Below are positions 37,898-46,064 of a DNA stretch of 54,512 nucleotides, piece after piece. Positions within the stretch are counted from its first letter, which is position 1, and the number at the start of each line of letters is the position of its first letter. The notes under the pieces were generated by a model. It was not told the origin of the DNA, ran no database searches, and was given only the letters and a program-made list of their open reading frames with translations. A program made the position numbers and the translations under genes. Origin of the DNA: Mediterraneibacter agrestimuris (GTDB lineage: Bacteria > Bacillota > Clostridia > Lachnospirales > Lachnospiraceae); contig NZ_CALPDG010000024.1 in assembly GCF_943193195.1 (NCBI RefSeq), positions 1 to 54,512 of the forward strand. Direction: 5' to 3'.

Positions 37898-38792
37898 GAT
37901 TAACCTCTTTTCTCATAGTTTTTCTTTCTGACAGAAATAAACCTGCCAATGTCAAAAGCGTACCAATAATAGATAAAGCTGTAATTTGCTCATGTAAAAT
38001 CAATGTCGAAGTTACAACAGTAATAACGGGAACCATGTAAATATAGATACTTGTTTTCACAGCCCCCAGAACCTTAACTGCAAGATTCCAAGAGACGAAA
38101 CATAATGCCGAAGCGCCAAGCCCCAGGAAAATAATATTGAACAAATACACAGGATTGGTAAATCGTGACAGTTCCAAATGGAAGTCAAACATAAATAGCG
38201 TAGGTATCATAAAAAGTATACCGTAAAAGAATACTCGTCTTGTTGTGAGAATGGTATGATATCCATAGCTGCTGATTTTCTTTGTCAGAATGGAATAACA
38301 TGCCCAAACAAACGCAGCCAACAGAGCTAATAAGTCCCCAACAGGATTTAGTTCCAACTTTGAGCCATTGAAGCTGATCAGAAAAATACCAATCATTGCA
38401 ACAACAAATCCGATAAAGAAATTTGCTCTTAGTTTACCTTCTTCTTTCAAAAACAGATGGCTCATAATGGCGGTAAAGAATGGAGCTACTGAAATAATAA
38501 CTCCCACATTTGAAGCCATTGTATAAGTAAGTGCGATATTCTCCAAAAGATAATACAGACAAATACCGCAGAGACCAGCCAGGGCAAAGGTAAGTTCTTG
38601 CCTTTTAGTAGTTGCTTTTAGGCGATGCGGATAAATAATGAGCAAAGCAAGCAGACCCATAACGAAACGGAAAAACAATATTTCCACCAGCTGGAAATCC
38701 ACCAATAAGATTTTGGTAGATATAAAAGTTGTTCCCCAAATGATGATCGTAAGCAAGGCGCATAAATGCCCTGCTTTATTCCTATTTTCCAT
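37881..38792 (-). CDS. EamA/DMT-family metabolite exporter
   Basis: About 303 residues with ten membrane segments in two EamA repeats ('LLTIIIWGTTFISTKIL', 'PVITVVTSTLILHEQITAL'). DMT-superfamily carriers typically export amino acids or other metabolites across the inner membrane. ATG 38792 follows GGGGAGG at 9 nt and overlaps the AraC gene end. Operon order araC-type regulator, EamA, DUF2000. Substrate unknown. Confidence 0.88.
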   Translation of the reverse strand: MENRNKAGHLCALLTIIIWGTTFISTKILLVDFQLVEILFFRFVMGLLALLIIYPHRLKATTKRQELTFALAGLCGICLYYLLENIALTYTMASNVGVIISVAPFFTAIMSHLFLKEEGKLRANFFIGFVVAMIGIFLISFNGSKLELNPVGDLLALLAAFVWACYSILTKKISSYGYHTILTTRRVFFYGILFMIPTLFMFDFHLELSRFTNPVYLFNIIFLGLGASALCFVSWNLAVKVLGAVKTSIYIYMVPVITVVTSTLILHEQITALSIIGTLLTLAGLFLSERKTMRKEVNHGLTK

Positions 38793-39627
38793 TTGATTTA
38801 TCCTCCCCACTGCTCTTGGCTAAAAAGATTTCCCGATAAACTCCAGGAGACAAACCGATAAAGCGGTTAAAGTAATTTGTGAAATGGCTCTGGTCAGAAA
38901 AACCTGTTCGTAATGCTGCCTCAATTGGCGGGAAACCTTGCTCCAACAATTTTTTTGCTTCTCCAATACGGATATTTTCGAGATAACTGTACGGTGTAAC
39001 ACCTTTTGATTTTGTGAATGCTCTCAGTAAGGTGGATTTACTAAGACCTGCATAGCGGCATATCTGGTCTAAATAAATGCGTTCTGCAAAATGCTGTTCC
39101 ATAAATCGGCAAGCCTTTTCAATCTCCTCCCGACACTCAGGAATACAGTTTTCAAATGGCTGTCCATACCGTTGTATCAGCATGGAAATAAGCAGGAGCA
39201 AATTTTCTTCTTTACCAAAATCGCATAATCCTTTCATTACCATCTCATGCAATGGGTGTAGATAGCAGATGACTTCTTCATCAAAAATTACATTCTCGGA
39301 AAAGCCTGGAAGCTCCCGTTTTCCGGTTACTTCTTCGGTTAAATCCAACATAACCTCTTTAGAAATGTTAAATCCCCGATAATCTAAAGTTCCGCCATCA
39401 TTTTGGACGCAGGCGTGATTATCACCGGGATTAAAAAGAAGGACATTCCCCTTTTGTATCGCATATTCATTATTTTTGCAGGAAAGGCAGCGTTCTCCAC
39501 TCTCTACAAATCCAATTACATAGTATTCATGAAAATGGTTCGGAAAAGGCTGCTGGGTTCCCTCAAAGCGATAGGCTTCGAGCCGTAGTTCGTCATCATA
39601 AACAACGGTTCTTGTTTCTTTCTTCAT
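38782..39627 (-). CDS. AraC-family transcriptional regulator
   Basis: 281 residues. N-terminal cupin domain ('FPNHFHEYYVIGFVESGE', 'NVLLFNPGDNHACVQND') and C-terminal double HTH ('LDQICRYAGLSKSTLLRAFT', 'FSDQSHFTNYFNRFIGLSPG'). The cupin resembles arabinose/metabolite-sensing AraC proteins found next to EamA exporters. It likely controls its own operon with the exporter. The start follows GGAGGG. Confidence 0.92.
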   Translation of the reverse strand: MKKETRTVVYDDELRLEAYRFEGTQQPFPNHFHEYYVIGFVESGERCLSCKNNEYAIQKGNVLLFNPGDNHACVQNDGGTLDYRGFNISKEVMLDLTEEVTGKRELPGFSENVIFDEEVICYLHPLHEMVMKGLCDFGKEENLLLLISMLIQRYGQPFENCIPECREEIEKACRFMEQHFAERIYLDQICRYAGLSKSTLLRAFTKSKGVTPYSYLENIRIGEAKKLLEQGFPPIEAALRTGFSDQSHFTNYFNRFIGLSPGVYREIFLAKSSGEDKSNGK

Positions 39628-39896
39628 GTGCTTTCCCTCCTTGCTAACGATATTCTATCACTGACATTTCAAAAAGGCTTGTAAAATATCTTCATTTATT
39701 AGCTTATTAAAAATATATGGAAATCCCTTCCTCATGGAAAACGGCGGCCCCTCCGAGCCGCCGTAAGTCAATGTTTCCTGATTTGTTGGATTTCCCTCAA
39801 ATAGAATTGTGAAAATTATGCTTTCCTTAATATTTAATGAATTTCGAATTTGCATACCAGTATATTTTAGGAGCTACAAAAGAGTTTAACTCTCTA
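39628..39896. other. Intergenic region with a GC-rich hairpin
   Basis: No convincing gene. ACGGCGGC (39741-39748) pairs with GCCGCCGT (39757-39764) over 8 nt, in otherwise AT-rich DNA. It has no U-run on the plus strand and only TTT on the minus strand, so it may be a weak terminator of the racemase gene or a relic of inserted DNA. Confidence 0.4.
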
Positions 39897-40586
39897 CTAT
39901 TCAATCGCCAATAAAGCAGCTTTTGTTGCGTGAATCTGCGTTGTATCAAATACTGGTATCTCTACATCCTTTTGATGAATCAAAAGCCCAATCTCCGTAC
40001 ATCCTAAGATCACACCCTGCGCGCCTGCTTTTTCAAGCTGCTTAATAATGTTCACAAATTTCTTCCTTGACTCTTCTGAAATAATTCCAAGGCAAAGTTC
40101 ATTGTAAATAATATTATTTACAACCGTAACGCCTGCCTCATCTGGAATCACAACTTCAATACCAGCCTCAATTAATTTGCTTTTATAAAATTCTTGTGTC
40201 ATCGTGTATTTCGTACCAAGAAGACCGACTTTTTCAATACCATTTTCTTTCAGGGCATCGGCAGTTGCTTCTGCAATGTGAATAATTGGAATCGAAATCT
40301 TTTTCTGAATTACAGGTGCAACTTTGTGCATTGTATTTGTACAAATAATAATAAAACCTGCACCAGCTTTTTCCAGATTTTGTGCCGCCTCAGCTAACAC
40401 TGCCGCACTCTTATCCCATTCACCCTTTGTCTGATATTCTTCAATCTCAGCAAAATCGACGCTGTAAAGAAGTACCTTTGCGGAATGTAAGCCTCCCAAT
40501 TCACGTTTCACTGTTTCGTTTACAATTTGATAATATGTAACTGTACTTTCCCAGCTCATTCCACCAATTAATCCAATTGTTTTCAT
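39897..40586 (-). CDS. Aspartate/glutamate racemase family protein
   Basis: 229 residues. 'IGLIGGMSWESTVTYYQ' at the N-terminus and the two cysteine segments 'IICTNTMHKVAP' and 'ILGCTEIGLLI' are the catalytic pair of PLP-independent Asp/Glu racemases (YgeA/RacX group). It interconverts L- and D-amino acids; exact substrate, Asp, Glu or broad, is not clear. The start follows GGAGG. It is downstream of a small unknown gene on the same strand, separated by 37 nt. Confidence 0.9.
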   Translation of the reverse strand: MKTIGLIGGMSWESTVTYYQIVNETVKRELGGLHSAKVLLYSVDFAEIEEYQTKGEWDKSAAVLAEAAQNLEKAGAGFIIICTNTMHKVAPVIQKKISIPIIHIAEATADALKENGIEKVGLLGTKYTMTQEFYKSKLIEAGIEVVIPDEAGVTVVNNIIYNELCLGIISEESRKKFVNIIKQLEKAGAQGVILGCTEIGLLIHQKDVEIPVFDTTQIHATKAALLAIE

Positions 40587-40623
40587 AATTACTCCTCCAA
40601 TTTTAATTCATATAAGTTTAATC

Positions 40624-40815
40624 TTATTGCAATTGTTCAAAAGTTCTTTTATCGTATCGCTTTATTTCTTTATGAAACAAGGAATATTTTAGAACAAACT
40701 CTATACAATCTTCTCTTTCAATTCGCTTAACTTTAGGTTTACCATTAACAATATCGCATACCTTTACTTCTGGCATGCCACTTCCAATAAGCGTTATTGC
40801 ACTGCGCGATTTCAT
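40624..40815 (-). CDS. Small hypothetical protein
   Basis: 63 residues from the ATG at 40815, which follows GAGG at about 7 nt; the open frame extends upstream but without a ribosome binding site. 'ITLIGSGMPEVKVCDIVNGK' and many charged residues at the C-terminus are visible. Not recognised. It is divergent from the glutamate synthase operon and lies upstream of the racemase gene, possibly in one transcript. Confidence 0.55.
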   Translation of the reverse strand: MKSRSAITLIGSGMPEVKVCDIVNGKPKVKRIEREDCIEFVLKYSLFHKEIKRYDKRTFEQLQ

Positions 40816-40899
40816 ATTTTCACCTCGTATCCTCATTTTTTGAATTATTATATAGCAAGTATGAAAAAATAACAACTGCGAGGTGAAATACATTGTTTC

Positions 40900-40928
40900 T
40901 TGACAAAACTTACCATCTGCTGTATATA
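40900..40928 (+). promoter_or_regulatory. Promoter of the glt-glnA-ANTAR operon
   Basis: TTGACA (40900-40905), 17-nt spacer, TATATA (40923-40928), 8 nt before the ANTAR hairpin. Confidence 0.82.
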
Positions 40929-40936
40929 TATTGAAT

Positions 40937-40954
40937 ATGAGCAAAGGCGTTCAT
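40937..40954 (+). promoter_or_regulatory. ANTAR-type hexaloop hairpin, glt leader
   Basis: AUGAGC-AAAGGC-GUUCAU. The hexaloop and the closing C-G/G-U pairs are identical to the purC and glnN hairpins, while the outer stem differs on both sides and still pairs, i.e. compensatory change. This supports the hairpin as a selected structure. Confidence 0.75.
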
Positions 40955-41002
40955 TTTTAGAGTAGAATTTTTTCTGCCCTTAAAATGGACGCCTTTGTTT
41001 TT
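40942..41002 (+). terminator. Leader terminator of the glt-glnA operon
   Basis: CAAAGGCGTTCATTTT (40942-40957) pairs with AAAATGGACGCCTTTG (40982-40997; one G-U pair) over a 24-nt loop, followed by TTTTT. It shares its 5' arm with the ANTAR hairpin and lies 32 nt before the first gene. Confidence 0.9.
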
Positions 41003-41033
41003 CTATTTATTCTGAAAGGAAGGTATATGATAT

Positions 41034-42128
41034 ATGAAAACTGAAGGTCAAGTGAGAATTCCTTCCGGATGTGCAATCTCAGCAGTCATTTCCAAAGAAG
41101 GAAACAAGATGTCCGGTGAAATGATCACAAATTCCATGAAACCCATGCATGACCGTTCCAACGGATTAGGCGGAGGCTTTGCCGGTTATGGCATTTACCC
41201 TGAATATAAAGAGTTTTATGCATTACATATGTTCTTTGATACCCGTGACACAAGAAAAGAATGTGAAGCTTTCTTAAAAGAACGGTTTGAAATCATCCAA
41301 TCCGAAATTATTCCGACCCGCAAGATTCCGGCTATTACAGATGAACCGATTATATGGAGATACTTTGTTGCTCCACTAAAATCCGTGCTGGTTTCTTTAC
41401 AGCTGGACGAAAAGGAATTTGTTGCCAGAACTGTTATGAAGATCAACGCCGAAATGTCCGGTGCTTATGTTTTCTCCAGTGGCAAGAACATGGGAACCTT
41501 CAAAGCGGTAGGTTTCCCGGAAGATGTGGGTGTTTTTTATAAACTGGAAGAATATGAAGGATACTCTTGGACTGCCCACGGACGCTATCCAACGAACACT
41601 CCCGGATGGTGGGGCGGCGCACATCCGTTTACGCTGCTTGACTATTCTATCGTACATAATGGAGAAATTTCCTCTTATGATGCGAACCGCCGATTTATCG
41701 AAATGTTTGGCTACAAATGTACGCTCCAGACCGATACCGAAGTCATTACCTATATTATGGATTATCTGCTCCGTGTACAGGGACTTACCCTTGGTGAAGC
41801 TGCAAGTGTCATTGCTGCTCCATTCTGGAGTACCATTGCAGCAAAAACAGATTTGGAAGACCAGAAAAAACACACCTATCTTAGAACCATGTTCCCAAGT
41901 CTGCTTGTGACCGGTCCTTTCTCTATCGTTTTAGGATTTGATGGCGGACTGATGGCACTGAATGACCGGTTGAAACTGCGTTCTATGGTAGTCGGGGAAA
42001 AAGACGACAAGGTATTCATTGCCAGTGAAGAGGCTGCCATCCGAACCATGGAACCGAATGCCGAAAACATATGGTCTCCTACCGGTGGTGAACCAGTCAT
42101 TGTAAAAGTAAAGGAAGGTGCATTTTAA
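41034..42128 (+). CDS. Glutamate synthase, glutaminase (GATase II) subunit
   Basis: 364 residues. This is the separate GltB1-type amidotransferase domain of an archaeal-style split glutamate synthase. 'RIPSGCAISAVISKEG' holds the likely nucleophile Cys13 after a short propeptide. 'YSWTAHGRYPTNTPGWWGG' and 'YSIVHNGEISSYDANRRF' are class II amidotransferase segments. It releases ammonia from glutamine for the FMN subunit. GGAAGG lies 10 nt before the ATG. First gene of the operon; its stop overlaps the next start (TAATG). Confidence 0.93.
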   Translation: MKTEGQVRIPSGCAISAVISKEGNKMSGEMITNSMKPMHDRSNGLGGGFAGYGIYPEYKEFYALHMFFDTRDTRKECEAFLKERFEIIQSEIIPTRKIPAITDEPIIWRYFVAPLKSVLVSLQLDEKEFVARTVMKINAEMSGAYVFSSGKNMGTFKAVGFPEDVGVFYKLEEYEGYSWTAHGRYPTNTPGWWGGAHPFTLLDYSIVHNGEISSYDANRRFIEMFGYKCTLQTDTEVITYIMDYLLRVQGLTLGEAASVIAAPFWSTIAAKTDLEDQKKHTYLRTMFPSLLVTGPFSIVLGFDGGLMALNDRLKLRSMVVGEKDDKVFIASEEAAIRTMEPNAENIWSPTGGEPVIVKVKEGAF

Positions 42129-43633
42129 TGAGCGTAGAATTTATCTATCCGGAATTTGAAGTAATCAGAAATGAAAACAGATGCATTGCCTGTCGGGTAT
42201 GCGAACGACAATGTGCCAATGAAGTACATAGTTATGACGAAGAACATAAAATTATGAAGTGCGATGAATCGAAATGTGTCAACTGCCAGCGATGTGTTTC
42301 TCTTTGTCCGACCAGAGCACTAAAAATTGTAAAGAGTGACTGTACCCTGCGCGAAAACGCAAACTGGTCAAACGATACGATTAAGGAGATTTATAAGCAG
42401 GCGAACAGTGGCGGCGTCCTTTTATCTTCCATGGGTAATCCCAAACCACTGCCTGTATACTGGGATAAAATCCTGATCAATGCATCACAGGTAACAAACC
42501 CTTCCATTGATCCCTTGCGGGAACCGATGGAAACCAGAGTTTACCTCGGAAAGAAGCCCCAAAAAGTGAGTCGTACAGAGGACGGAAAATTAGACTGCAG
42601 ACTGCCGCCGCAGCTGGAGCTTTCCATGCCTGTCATGTTCTCTGCCATGAGTTATGGTTCTATCAGCTACAACGCTCATAAATCCCTTGCACTGGCAGCT
42701 ACTGAGCTTGGCATCTTATATAACACGGGGGAAGGCGGCCTTCATGAAGATTTTTACTGCTACGGCGAGAATACCATCGTACAGGTGGCTTCCGGACGTT
42801 TCGGCGTTCATGAGGATTATCTGAAAGCAGGTGCTGCCATAGAGATTAAGATGGGACAAGGAGCAAAACCGGGCATTGGCGGACATCTCCCCGGTGCAAA
42901 AATTGTCGGGGATGTATCACGTACCCGCATGATTCCGGAAGGCTCTGATGCAATTTCACCGGCTCCGCATCATGATATTTATTCCATCGAGGACTTGCGT
43001 CAGCTTGTGTTCTCTTTGAAAGAAGCTACAGAATATAAGAAACCTGTCATCGTTAAAGTCGCAGCCGTTCACAATATTGCTGCCATTGCAAGTGGTATTG
43101 CCCGCAGCGGAGCTGATATCATCGCCATTGATGGCTTCCGTGGCGGTACAGGAGCCGCTCCTACCAGAATCCGGGATAATGTTGGTATTCCCATCGAGTT
43201 AGCACTTGCCTCCGTTGACCAAAGACTTCGTGACGAAGGTATCCGAAACAATGTATCACTGGTAGTCGGCGGAAGTATCCGGAGTGCTGCTGATGTGGTA
43301 AAAGCCATTGCACTTGGTGCAGATGCCTGTTATGTGGCTACCGCTGCCCTTCTGGCTCTTGGCTGCCACCTTTGCCGAACCTGCCAAAGCGGTAAATGTA
43401 ACTGGGGAATCGCAACCCAGCGTCCAGAGCTTGTAAAGAGACTGAATCCTGAAATGGGAAGCGAACGCCTGATGAATCTTATGACCGCATGGAAACACGA
43501 AATCAAAGAACTGATGGGTGGCATGGGCATCAATTCCATCGAGGCTTTACGAGGAAACCGTCTGATGCTGCGTGGCATTGGTCTGACAGAAAAAGAGCTT
43601 GAGATACTTGGTATCTCTCATGCAGGAGAGTGA
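42128..43633 (+). CDS. Glutamate synthase, FMN/ferredoxin subunit
   Basis: 501 residues. N-terminal ferredoxin part with two Cys4 motifs ('CIACRVCERQC', 'CVNCQRCVSLCPTRAL'), then the glutamate synthase FMN-barrel (~130-470; 'IKMGQGAKPGIGGHLPGAKI', 'DGFRGGTGAAPTRIRDNVG'). A Cys cluster 'CHLCRTCQSGKC' typical of the 3Fe-4S site follows. It reductively aminates 2-oxoglutarate to glutamate using ammonia from the glutaminase subunit. This is the GltB2 type of split enzyme found in archaea, Thermotogae and clostridia. Electron donor likely the next two gene products. Confidence 0.94.
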   Translation: MSVEFIYPEFEVIRNENRCIACRVCERQCANEVHSYDEEHKIMKCDESKCVNCQRCVSLCPTRALKIVKSDCTLRENANWSNDTIKEIYKQANSGGVLLSSMGNPKPLPVYWDKILINASQVTNPSIDPLREPMETRVYLGKKPQKVSRTEDGKLDCRLPPQLELSMPVMFSAMSYGSISYNAHKSLALAATELGILYNTGEGGLHEDFYCYGENTIVQVASGRFGVHEDYLKAGAAIEIKMGQGAKPGIGGHLPGAKIVGDVSRTRMIPEGSDAISPAPHHDIYSIEDLRQLVFSLKEATEYKKPVIVKVAAVHNIAAIASGIARSGADIIAIDGFRGGTGAAPTRIRDNVGIPIELALASVDQRLRDEGIRNNVSLVVGGSIRSAADVVKAIALGADACYVATAALLALGCHLCRTCQSGKCNWGIATQRPELVKRLNPEMGSERLMNLMTAWKHEIKELMGGMGINSIEALRGNRLMLRGIGLTEKELEILGISHAGE

Positions 43634-43638
43634 TAAAA

Positions 43639-44073
43639 ATGAAACGAATCTATGTAAAAGAAGAATGGTGTCTCGGATGCCATTTATGCGAATATAATTG
43701 TGCTTTTGCCAATTCCGGCAAACCAGATATGACAGAAGCATTAAAAGGAAAGCCAATCTTTCCTCGTATCCATATTGAAGAAGGCGAAAAAATCTGTTAC
43801 GCCGTTTCCTGCAGACACTGTACCGATCCATTATGCATAAAAAGCTGTATTGCAGGTGCAATCTCAAAGATTGACGGAGTTGTCCATATAGACCAGAACA
43901 AATGCGTGGGATGCCTTACCTGTGTTCTGGTCTGTCCATATGGGGCACTGGCACCGAATGAAAAAGGAATTATGCAAAAATGTGAACTTTGCATTGCTAA
44001 TACCTGCGGTGAACCAGCCTGTGTAAAAGGCTGTCCGAACCGGGCAATCGTCTATGAAGAAAGGGGTGAGTAG
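43639..44073 (+). CDS. 4Fe-4S ferredoxin-type electron carrier
   Basis: 144 residues with four Cys-rich cluster motifs ('CLGCHLCEYNC', 'CRHCTDPLCIKSC', 'CVGCLTCVLVCPYG', 'CELCIANTCGEPACVKGCP'), as in HycB/CooF-like proteins. It probably shuttles electrons between the flavoprotein encoded next and the glutamate synthase core. ATG 43639 lies 8 nt from GGAGAG. 5 nt after the FMN subunit gene. Confidence 0.92.
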   Translation: MKRIYVKEEWCLGCHLCEYNCAFANSGKPDMTEALKGKPIFPRIHIEEGEKICYAVSCRHCTDPLCIKSCIAGAISKIDGVVHIDQNKCVGCLTCVLVCPYGALAPNEKGIMQKCELCIANTCGEPACVKGCPNRAIVYEERGE

Positions 44074-44074
44074 A

Positions 44075-45322
44075 ATGGCTCAATATGTTGTGATTGGAAA
44101 TGGTGTTGCTGCTGTGGGCTGCATTGAAGGTATCCGAAAAGAGGATGCAGCGGGCAAGATCATCGTAATTTCAGAAGAACCGCATCCTGTATACTGCCGC
44201 CCACTAATCTCCTATTATTTGGAAGGCAAAACGAATCTGGAGAAAATGGCATATCGTGATAAGAATTTTTATGAAAGAATGGGATGTGAAGTTCTCTATG
44301 GAAAGAAAGCTGCGCAAATTGATCCTTCCACAAAACAGATAGCCCTAAACGATGATACCGTGATTCCTTATGATAAACTCTGCATTGCCACTGGTTCCTC
44401 TCCTTTTGTACCTCCTTTTACGGGTCTGGAATCAGTGGAACAGAAGCATTCCTTTATGACGATAGATGATATGCTGGAACTGGAAGCTTCCATCAATGAA
44501 AATTCGGATGTGTTGATCGTAGGTGCCGGTCTCATCGGTTTAAAATGTGCCGAAGGTTTAAAAGACCGTGTTTCCAGTATTACGATATGCGACCTTGCAG
44601 ACCGTGTGCTTTCCAGTATCCTTGATGCTGACTGCGCAGCTATGATGCAAAAACATCTGGAACAAAATGGAATCAACTTTATGTTAAATGACAGTGCAAT
44701 ATCTTTCGATAAAAATACTGCTTTTATGAAAAGCGGAAAAACCGTTCGTTTCGATGTTTTAGTCCTTGCTGTCGGTGTTCGTGCAAACACTTCTTTGATA
44801 AAAGGAATTGGTGGTGAAGTGAACCGTGGCATTTTAATCAGCAACAAAATGGAAACTTCCATTCCTGATATTTATGCCGCTGGCGACTGTACGGAAGGCG
44901 AAGACATTTCGTTCCACGATAAACGTGTCCTTGCCATTTTGCCAAATGCTTATATGCAAGGAAATTGTGCTGGCATCAATATGGCAGGCGGTTCTTCTGT
45001 TTTCGATAAAGGAATCCCTATGAACTCCATCGGTTTCTTTGGATTACATGCCATGACCGCCGGAAGCTACTATACCGCTGAGCAGGGCGGCGAACTGTAT
45101 GAGGAAAAGTCAGAAGGAACTTTAAAACGTCTGTTTACCAGAGGTGACTATTTAACCGGATTTATCCTTATCGGGGCAACTGAACGGGCTGGAATTTATA
45201 CTTCTTTAATCAGAGAACGTATTCCTTTAAGTTCCATTGATTTTGAAATGTTGAAAAAAACTGCTACTTCTACAGCATTTTCCGTAGAAAAGCGTAAACA
45301 ATTTTTTGGAGGTGTGGTATAA
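44075..45322 (+). CDS. NAD(P)/FAD-dependent oxidoreductase of the glutamate synthase complex
   Basis: 415 residues. Two Rossmann folds: FAD site 'YVVIGNGVAAVGCIEGIRKE' at the N-terminus and NAD(P) site 'VLIVGAGLIGLKCAEGLKDR' near residue 150. 'IPDIYAAGDCTEG' contacts the flavin. It resembles nitrite/rubredoxin reductase-type flavoproteins and most likely passes NAD(P)H electrons to the ferredoxin subunit. Start chosen at ATG 44075 after AAAGGGGTGAG. It sits within the operon, one base past the ferredoxin stop. Confidence 0.92.
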   Translation: MAQYVVIGNGVAAVGCIEGIRKEDAAGKIIVISEEPHPVYCRPLISYYLEGKTNLEKMAYRDKNFYERMGCEVLYGKKAAQIDPSTKQIALNDDTVIPYDKLCIATGSSPFVPPFTGLESVEQKHSFMTIDDMLELEASINENSDVLIVGAGLIGLKCAEGLKDRVSSITICDLADRVLSSILDADCAAMMQKHLEQNGINFMLNDSAISFDKNTAFMKSGKTVRFDVLVLAVGVRANTSLIKGIGGEVNRGILISNKMETSIPDIYAAGDCTEGEDISFHDKRVLAILPNAYMQGNCAGINMAGGSSVFDKGIPMNSIGFFGLHAMTAGSYYTAEQGGELYEEKSEGTLKRLFTRGDYLTGFILIGATERAGIYTSLIRERIPLSSIDFEMLKKTATSTAFSVEKRKQFFGGVV

Positions 45323-45323
45323 T

Positions 45324-46046
45324 ATGAAAATCATTGATGCTGCAAATTTAGATTACAGAGCTGTAAATGAAGCATTGCGTGGGACAGACAGCGACTGTAC
45401 GATTGAAGGCTGTTGCGGTCAGAGATTCATTGCTGCCGGTATGTCTGATCGGAATCTTACAATCAATGGAATTCCGGGAAATGCACTGGGCGCATATTTA
45501 AACAATGCCAATATTACCGTAAATGCCAATGCTCAGGATGCAGTAGGCGACACCATGAATGAAGGGAAGATCCTGATCCATGGCAATATTGGTGATGCCG
45601 CCGGATATGCCATGCGTGGCGGCAAAATCTATGTACAAGGCAATGCAGGATACCGTGCCGGAATTCATATGAAAGCATACAAGGAAAAGATTCCAGTCAT
45701 GATCATCGGTGGGTGTGCCGGAAGCTTCCTTGGGGAATATCAGGCTGGCGGCGTAATTATCGTCCTTGGACTTCACACAGATGACAAACGTATCGTAGGC
45801 AATTTCCCATGTACCGGAATGCACGGCGGTAAAATGTTCTTGCGCGGCAACTGTGAGGATATCCGCTTTCCGGAACAGGTAACTGCAAGATGTGCAGCCC
45901 CAGAGGATTTAGAGGAAATCCAGGAATATCTGTCCGAATACTGTGCAGACTTCGGATATTCTGTGGACGAACTTTTATCCGCTCCTTTTACAGTCATCAC
46001 ACCAGACAGTAAAAACCCATATAAACAAATGTATGTAGCAAATTAA
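45324..46046 (+). CDS. Glutamate synthase GXGXG-domain subunit
   Basis: 240 residues forming the right-handed beta-helix domain found at the C-terminus of large glutamate synthases. Repeated Gly-x-x-x-Gly steps are visible ('GNALGAYLNNANITVNANAQ', 'GNIGDAAGYAMRGGKIYVQG'). Its role is structural, helping line the ammonia tunnel. It is the separate GltB3 type. One base separates it from the previous stop; GGAGGTG precedes the ATG. Confidence 0.93.
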   Translation: MKIIDAANLDYRAVNEALRGTDSDCTIEGCCGQRFIAAGMSDRNLTINGIPGNALGAYLNNANITVNANAQDAVGDTMNEGKILIHGNIGDAAGYAMRGGKIYVQGNAGYRAGIHMKAYKEKIPVMIIGGCAGSFLGEYQAGGVIIVLGLHTDDKRIVGNFPCTGMHGGKMFLRGNCEDIRFPEQVTARCAAPEDLEEIQEYLSEYCADFGYSVDELLSAPFTVITPDSKNPYKQMYVAN

Positions 46047-46064
46047 AAGAAAGTAGGTAGGCTT

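Noticed and set aside
39658-39855. 65-codon minus-strand open frame between the AraC and racemase genes
   Set aside because: No ribosome binding site, and it spans the GC-rich hairpin; no recognisable protein features.
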